Assembly (NCBI GenBank): GCA_938036545.1
Contig: CALHQJ010000030.1
Span: 1 to 10,374, forward strand
Source: an uncultured Clostridium sp.
Lineage (GTDB): Bacteria; Bacillota; Clostridia; Lachnospirales; Lachnospiraceae
Reading direction: 5' to 3'
DNA length: 10,374 bases
Positions 6,680-10,374 of this stretch are shown piece by piece. The position numbers and the translations under genes were made by a program. The number at the start of each line of letters is the position of its first letter. Within the stretch, counting starts at the first letter, position 1. The notes under the pieces are model-generated. The model saw only the letters and a program-made list of their open reading frames with translations, did not search any database and was not told where the DNA came from.

Positions 6680-9196
6680 ATGGAACCGAATATCTTTGAT
6701 AAAGTCCATGACATAGACTTAAAAAAGACCATGGAAAAATCTTACATTGACTATGCTATGAGTGTAATTGCTTCAAGAGCGCTGCCAGATGTAAGAGATG
6801 GATTGAAACCGGTTCAGCGCAGAATTTTGTATGCCATGATTGAGCTGAACAATGGGCCGGATAAGCCACATCGTAAATGTGCCCGTATCGTCGGCGATAC
6901 CATGGGTAAATACCATCCTCATGGAGACAGTTCAATTTACGGGGCATTGGTAAATATGGCCCAGGAATGGTCTACCCGTTATCCATTGGTAGACGGACAC
7001 GGAAACTTTGGATCAGTGGACGGCGACGGGGCTGCAGCCATGCGTTATACGGAAGCACGTTTAAGCAAGATTTCCATGGAAATGCTTGCAGATATTAATA
7101 AAGACACCGTAGATTTTGCGCCAAACTTTGATGAAACAGAAAAAGAACCGACTGTTCTGCCATCCCGTTACCCAAATCTTCTGGTAAATGGTACAACTGG
7201 TATTGCGGTAGGTATGGCTACGAATATTCCCCCTCATAACTTACGAGAGGTTATCGGAGCTGTTGTAAAAATTATAGACAATCGTATTTTAGAAAACCGA
7301 GAGACTTCCATTGAGGAATTGATGGAAATTGTAAAAGGTCCTGATTTTCCAACAGGCGCAACCATTCTGGGAAGAAGAGGGATTGAGGAAGCCTACCGTA
7401 CCGGACGCGCAAAGATTAAAGTGCGTGCAGTAACCAATATCGAAACACTTCCAAATGGAAAATCCAGGATTATTGTTACGGAGCTTCCGTATCTGGTGAA
7501 TAAAGCCCGCCTGATTGAAAAAATAGCGGATTTGGTCAAGGAAAAGAAGATTGACGGAATTACCTACATTGGGGATGAATCTAGCCGTGAAGGTATGAGA
7601 ATCAATATTGAGCTTCGCCGTGACGTCAACGCCAATGTAATACTCAATCAATTGTTAAAGCATACGCAGCTTCAGGATACCTTTGGCGTAATCATGCTTG
7701 CACTGGTAAATAATGAGCCTAAGGTTCTTAACCTTTCCCAGATGCTGGAATACTACATTAAGCATCAGGAAGACGTTGTTACCAGAAGAACAAAATACGA
7801 TTTAAACAAGGCAGAGGAACGGGCTCACATTTTGGAGGGCTTGCTGATTGCACTGGATCACATTGACGAAGTGATTCATATTATCCGTTCTTCCCAAAAT
7901 GTTCAGATTGCAAAAGCTCAGTTAATGGAGCGGTTTGGATTAACGGAAGCCCAGTCTCAGGCAATCGTTGATATGCGTCTTCGTGCTCTTACCGGTTTGG
8001 AGAGAGAGAAGATTGAAAATGAATATAAAGAGCTTCAGGTAAGGATTGCAGAATTGAAAGCAATTTTAGCAGATGAGCATAAGCTGTTAGGAGTAATCAA
8101 AGAGGAAATCATGGTAATTGCCGATAAGTACGGTGATGATCGCCGGACAGCCATCGGCTATGATGATGACGTATCCATGGAGGATTTAATTCCGGATGAC
8201 GATGCCATTATTGCCATGACCAATTTAGGTTATATTAAGAGAATGGATGTTGATAATTTCCGTATCCAGAACAGAGGCGGAAAGGGCATTAAGGGAATGC
8301 AGACCATTGACGAGGATTACATCGAAGATCTGTTAATGACCACAAATCATCATTATCTGATGTTCTTTACCAATACCGGACGAGTTTACCGGATTAAGGC
8401 GTATGAGATACCAGAAGCAGGCCGTACAGCCAGAGGAACGGCAATTGTCAATTTATTACAGCTTCAGGCAGGAGAAAAGATTACTGCAGTCGTTCCAATG
8501 AAGGAATATGACGAGGATAAGTTCCTGTTAATGGCTACAAGAGGCGGCATGGTGAAAAAGACGCCAATGAATGAATATGAAAATGTCCGTAAAAACGGCC
8601 TTCAGGCAATCATCTTGAAAGATGGAGATGAATTGATAGAAGTAAAAGCAACGGATAATACGGAAGATGTATTCCTGGTTACCAAAAAGGGTATGTGTAT
8701 CCGGTTCCACGAGACAGACGTCCGAATTACCGGACGAGTTTCCATGGGCGTTATTGGCATGAAATTTGATGAAGATGACGAAGTAATCGGAATGCAGATA
8801 GAGAGCCAGGGAGAATGTCTCTTAGTGGCATCTGAGTACGGATATGGCAAGAGAACGCCTATTAGTGAGTTTACTGCCCAGTACAGAGGTGGAAAGGGTG
8901 TAAGATGCTATAAAGTAGTAGACAAAACCGGCTGCTTAATCGGAGCCAAGCTGGTAGATGATAATCGTGAGATTATGCTGATTACCAATGAGGGAATTAT
9001 TATCCGTATGGCAGTTGATACGATTTCCATTATAGGAAGAAATACTTCCGGCGTAAAATTAATGGATATTGATGTAGAATCAGATATTCGTGTTGCTACG
9101 ATTGCGAAAGTTCGGGAAAGCTCATCAGATGATTCAGAGGAACTTGAGACATGTGATGAAGAAGATGAGGATTGCGATCCAGATTCTGCTGAATAA
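6680..9196 (+). CDS. gyrA: DNA gyrase subunit A
   Basis: GyrA is the DNA breakage-reunion half of gyrase. The 838-residue product has the winged-helix core with catalytic Tyr123 in AAMRYTEARL, a coiled-coil tower, and a C-terminal six-bladed wrapping domain. That domain carries two GyrA-box-like motifs, QNRGGKG (530-536) and QYRGGKG (734-740), about four blades apart. The quinolone-determining helix reads HPHGDSSIYGALVNMAQ: Ser84 is the usual serine, but residue 88, normally Asp or Glu (E. coli Asp87), is glycine. The tail after about 815 is strongly acidic (SSDDSEELETCDEEDEDCD), a kind of tail known to tune supercoiling in other GyrA proteins. A GAGG at 6669-6672 is a weak ribosome-binding site for the ATG. 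Paralogous ParC is unlikely given the GyrA boxes and the gyrB partner. Confidence 0.98.
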   Translation: MEPNIFDKVHDIDLKKTMEKSYIDYAMSVIASRALPDVRDGLKPVQRRILYAMIELNNGPDKPHRKCARIVGDTMGKYHPHGDSSIYGALVNMAQEWSTRYPLVDGHGNFGSVDGDGAAAMRYTEARLSKISMEMLADINKDTVDFAPNFDETEKEPTVLPSRYPNLLVNGTTGIAVGMATNIPPHNLREVIGAVVKIIDNRILENRETSIEELMEIVKGPDFPTGATILGRRGIEEAYRTGRAKIKVRAVTNIETLPNGKSRIIVTELPYLVNKARLIEKIADLVKEKKIDGITYIGDESSREGMRINIELRRDVNANVILNQLLKHTQLQDTFGVIMLALVNNEPKVLNLSQMLEYYIKHQEDVVTRRTKYDLNKAEERAHILEGLLIALDHIDEVIHIIRSSQNVQIAKAQLMERFGLTEAQSQAIVDMRLRALTGLEREKIENEYKELQVRIAELKAILADEHKLLGVIKEEIMVIADKYGDDRRTAIGYDDDVSMEDLIPDDDAIIAMTNLGYIKRMDVDNFRIQNRGGKGIKGMQTIDEDYIEDLLMTTNHHYLMFFTNTGRVYRIKAYEIPEAGRTARGTAIVNLLQLQAGEKITAVVPMKEYDEDKFLLMATRGGMVKKTPMNEYENVRKNGLQAIILKDGDELIEVKATDNTEDVFLVTKKGMCIRFHETDVRITGRVSMGVIGMKFDEDDEVIGMQIESQGECLLVASEYGYGKRTPISEFTAQYRGGKGVRCYKVVDKTGCLIGAKLVDDNREIMLITNEGIIIRMAVDTISIIGRNTSGVKLMDIDVESDIRVATIAKVRESSSDDSEELETCDEEDEDCDPDSAE

Positions 9197-9203
9197 AAAA
9201 TAA

Positions 9204-9251
9204 AAAGAAGCTGCAGTACAGTGAAGAAATTCATGGTACAGTAGCTTCTTT
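9204..9251 (+). terminator. Long hairpin behind gyrA with GAAA tetraloop, candidate terminator
   Basis: AAAGAAGCT (9204-9212) pairs with AGCTTCTTT (9243-9251). Pairing continues inward with two mismatches and two G-U pairs to an AA/TT closing step around loop GAAA (9226-9229), a stem of over 20 positions. On the plus strand only a broken T-rich stretch follows (TTTGATATAATTT), so termination after gyrA may be partial. On the minus strand the same hairpin is followed by TTTTTATTTTTTATT, a much better U-tract. The GNRA loop exists only in plus-strand RNA, favouring a plus-strand role. Confidence 0.6.
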
Positions 9252-9259
9252 GATATAAT
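9251..9259 (+). promoter_or_regulatory. Possible extended -10 promoter for plsC
   Basis: TGATATAAT is a perfect extended -10 element (TGnTATAAT), with only a poor -35 (TTCATG near 9230). Before the neighbouring repeat element inserted, this -10 would have lain almost on the plsC Shine-Dalgarno, leaving no usable leader. If it works at all, it does so because the 51-bp insertion now supplies the leader. It may instead be coincidental in AT-rich DNA. Confidence 0.35.
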
Positions 9260-9322
9260 TTAGGGGTAACAGTCCGCCCTAAGCGGGCAAGAAGATGCAT
9301 GGCTGAACTGTTGCCATTTAGG
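9258..9322 (+). mobile_element. Short palindromic repeat element, copy 1, with 7-bp flanking repeats
   Basis: The element body is 9265-9315 (51 bp). Its ends form a 9-bp terminal inverted repeat, GGTAACAGT (9265-9273) with ACTGTTGCC (9307-9315), one G-U pair in RNA. A small GC-rich hairpin sits inside (GCCC 9276-9279 with GGGC 9285-9288). The perfect direct repeat ATTTAGG borders it at 9258-9264 and 9316-9322, as expected of a target-site duplication. Its right part, 9282-9314, matches 10148-10180 in copy 2 at 30 of 33 positions. It encodes no transposase, so it would be a non-autonomous element moved in trans. The right-hand flanking repeat overlaps the plsC Shine-Dalgarno (AGGAG, 9320-9324). 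Confidence 0.75.
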
Positions 9323-9330
9323 AGATATAA

Positions 9331-10074
9331 ATGAAACGGATAGCCTTAATGGTTTTGAAATCTCTTCCAAAAGTGCCGTATTGGTTTTACCGTATCTGCC
9401 GGCTTGGAAGACAAGAAGACAACCATACGGAACAGGAACGGTATGATTATCTTAGAAAGCTGATTAAAAAGGTCAATATAAGCGGACGGGTATCAGTAGA
9501 AGGATATGGCATAGAAAATATTCCGGATAAAGAAGGATTTGTGATGTTCCCCAATCATCAGGGATTGTTTGATATGCTGGCGATTATTGATACCTGCAGC
9601 CATCCTCTTAGTGTGGTGGTAAAAAAAGAAGCAGCAAATATTATACTGGTAAAGCAGGTACTGACCCTTATTCGAGGGATTTCCATAGATAGAGATGATA
9701 TACGCAGTTCTATGAAAGTGATTCAGAAAGTAACAGAGGAAGTAGGGGCGGGAAGAAACTATGTGATTTTTGCAGAAGGTACCAGAAGTAAAAATGGAAA
9801 TGAACTTCTGCCTTTTAAAGGGGGAAGCTTTAAAAGCGCTGTAAATGCCCGGTGTCCAATTGTACCGGTAGCGTTAATTAACAGCTTTAAACCGTTTGAT
9901 ATAGAATCCATTCAAAAAGAGAGGGTAGAGGTACACTACTTAAAGCCTATTTATCCTGAAGAGTATAAAGGAAAAAAAACAGTGGAAATTGCGCAGATTG
10001 TCCATGATAGAATCCAGGAAGAAATAAATATAACAGTTCAGCCATGCGAAGATTCAGACAGAAAAAAGCGTTGA
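9331..10074 (+). CDS. plsC: 1-acyl-sn-glycerol-3-phosphate acyltransferase, C-terminus supplied by a repeat element
   Basis: PlsC transfers an acyl chain to position 2 of lysophosphatidic acid, giving phosphatidic acid for membrane lipid synthesis at the inner face of the membrane. The 247-residue product has the LPLAT motifs: catalytic NHQGLFD (75-81, His76 and Asp81 as HX4D), FAEGTRS (148-153 region, phosphate binding) and the proline-containing CPIVPVAL (175-182). The N-terminus (about 1-22) is hydrophobic with basic residues and may associate with the membrane; there is no clear signal peptide. AGGAG at 9320-9324 precedes the ATG. Residues 234-247 (ITVQPCEDSDRKKR) are encoded by the element at 10030-10180. 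The uninterrupted gene would have ended EINEKT, about 236 residues. All catalytic motifs lie well upstream, so the enzyme is probably still active. It could have been co-transcribed with gyrA originally. Confidence 0.93.
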   Translation: MKRIALMVLKSLPKVPYWFYRICRLGRQEDNHTEQERYDYLRKLIKKVNISGRVSVEGYGIENIPDKEGFVMFPNHQGLFDMLAIIDTCSHPLSVVVKKEAANIILVKQVLTLIRGISIDRDDIRSSMKVIQKVTEEVGAGRNYVIFAEGTRSKNGNELLPFKGGSFKSAVNARCPIVPVALINSFKPFDIESIQKERVEVHYLKPIYPEEYKGKKTVEIAQIVHDRIQEEINITVQPCEDSDRKKR

Positions 10075-10188
10075 AAGCTTGTTTTCATAAGGATGTTTCT
10101 GTCTGAATCTTCATAGGGCGGATGCCCGACGCTTCTTGCACGCTTACAGCGGGCAAGAAGATGCATGATTGAACTGTTACAAATAAAT
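10022..10188 (+). mobile_element. Palindromic repeat element, copy 2, inserted in the plsC 3' end
   Basis: The body is 10030-10180 (151 bp), bordered by the perfect 8-bp direct repeat AAATAAAT at 10022-10029 and 10181-10188. Four stems can be drawn. The outer arms 10031-10047 and 10163-10179 match at 15 of 17 positions plus one G-U pair. A perfect 17-bp stem joins 10048-10064 and 10096-10112 around a 31-nt loop that holds the plsC stop. A small stem joins GGGC 10116-10119 and GCCC 10124-10127. A hairpin joins CTTCTTGC 10132-10139 and GCAAGAAG 10153-10160, extended by CGC/GCG to loop TTACA. Together these form a closed four-way junction. No transposase is encoded. It shares 33 nt with copy 1 in the same orientation. 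Confidence 0.85.
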
Positions 10189-10209
10189 GAAAAAACTTGA
10201 AAAAAGTTG

Positions 10210-10238
10210 TTGACAAGTTGAATGTTGTCTAGTATAAT
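10210..10238 (+). promoter_or_regulatory. Consensus promoter of the tRNA-Ser gene
   Basis: TTGACA (10210-10215) and TATAAT (10233-10238) with a 17-bp spacer are a perfect vegetative promoter. The expected start near 10245 leaves a leader of about 55 nt before the tRNA, containing a short hairpin (GCTTG 10248-10252 with CAAGC 10259-10263). A promoter of this strength is typical of stable-RNA genes. Confidence 0.92.
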
Positions 10239-10299
10239 AACACATGCGCTTGAGACAGCAAGCTGTTGAAAGCCAAGTATATTGAAAATAGCAAACTGC

Positions 10300-10374
10300 G
10301 GAGAAATACTCAAGAGGCCGAAGAGGCGCCCCTGCTAAGGGTGTAGGTCGGGCAACCGGCGCGAGGGTTCAAAT
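10300..10374 (+). tRNA. tRNA-Ser, anticodon GCU, cut by the window end
   Basis: The 5' acceptor strand is GGAGAAA (10300-10306). The D stem is CTC (10309-10311) with GAG (10323-10325), and the D loop contains GG. The anticodon stem is CGCCC (10327-10331) with GGGTG (10339-10343), one G-U pair. The loop CTGCTAA holds anticodon GCT at 10334-10336, reading AGC and AGU serine codons. A long variable arm (about 10344-10362, GGTCGGG...CCGG) marks a class II tRNA and supports serine. The T stem begins GAGGG and the T loop TTCAAAT ends exactly at the last base. The 3' half of the T stem and of the acceptor stem lie beyond the window. Confidence 0.95.

Noticed and set aside
8267..8899. GyrA-box variants QNRGGKG and QYRGGKG as an anomaly
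   Set aside because: The core RGGKG is intact in both. From memory, Asn at the second position and a second box in a later blade are usual in clostridial GyrA.
8908..9300. 130-codon minus-strand open frame over the gyrA 3' end
   Set aside because: It is antisense to the well-conserved GyrA C-terminal domain. Its serine-rich run is the complement of the acidic tail codons, and it starts within repeat copy 1.
10066..10088. Small stem AAGC/GCTT followed by GTTTT at the plsC stop, as an intrinsic terminator
   Set aside because: The 4-bp stem is too weak and it lies in the loop of the much stronger 17-bp stem of the repeat element.
9331..10188. plsC with its two flanking repeats as a composite transposon
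   Set aside because: Each copy has its own different flanking direct repeat (ATTTAGG and AAATAAAT), so they inserted independently. A composite unit would share one outer duplication, and no transposase is present.
10038..10313. Open frame on the minus strand beginning MHLLARCKRARSVGH
   Set aside because: It starts inside the repeat element and runs antisense through the tRNA leader and the plsC 3' end. The similar MHLLAR start at 9300 (minus strand) is simply the same repeat segment in copy 1. No ribosome-binding site or protein-like pattern supports either.
1..10374. CRISPR array, defence island, prophage or other accessory system
   Set aside because: No evenly spaced repeats, phage genes, nucleases or toxin-antitoxin pairs are visible. 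Apart from the two small repeat elements, the window is core chromosome.

Overview
This window is the replication-origin neighbourhood of a low-GC Gram-positive chromosome. It most likely comes from the class Clostridia, family Lachnospiraceae. The evidence is the gene order (rpmH divergent from dnaA, then dnaN, a small S4-domain gene, recF, gyrB, gyrA), the bipartite origin with DnaA boxes on both sides of dnaA, strong Shine-Dalgarno sequences, consensus vegetative promoters, and GyrA/GyrB sequences that look lachnospiraceal from memory. No database search was possible, so the family-level placement is an inference.

Layout. Positions 1-147 (minus strand) hold the start of rpmH, whose last ten codons are replaced by unrelated sequence running off the window edge. 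Positions 148-634 hold the rpmH promoter and leader, the upstream half of oriC and the dnaA promoter. dnaA is at 635-2011. Positions 2012-2270 hold the downstream half of oriC, including a Bacillus-like unwinding module just before dnaN. dnaN (2271-3389), the S4-domain gene (3441-3650), recF (3647-4732), gyrB (4750-6660) and gyrA (6680-9196) follow on the plus strand, closely spaced. After a hairpin behind gyrA comes plsC (9331-10074), a phospholipid acyltransferase. The window ends inside a tRNA-Ser(GCU) gene that has its own consensus promoter.

The core genes form one replication module. DnaA melts the origin beside its own gene, DnaN is the polymerase clamp, RecF acts at stalled forks, and GyrA/GyrB remove the supercoils that replication creates.

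The part that is not ordinary lies around plsC. Two related palindromic elements in the same orientation flank it: a 51-bp one at 9265-9315 and a 151-bp one at 10030-10180. They share a 33-nt segment (30 of 33 identical). Each is bordered by a short perfect direct repeat: ATTTAGG (7 bp) for the first and AAATAAAT (8 bp) for the second. This is the footprint of transposition-like insertion of a non-autonomous element. The larger copy landed inside the 3' end of plsC. The last 14 codons of the present gene are element sequence, and removing the element plus one repeat restores a frame that stops after three more codons. The larger copy can also fold into a four-way, cloverleaf-like structure. 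I found no CRISPR array, defence system or other accessory gene cluster.
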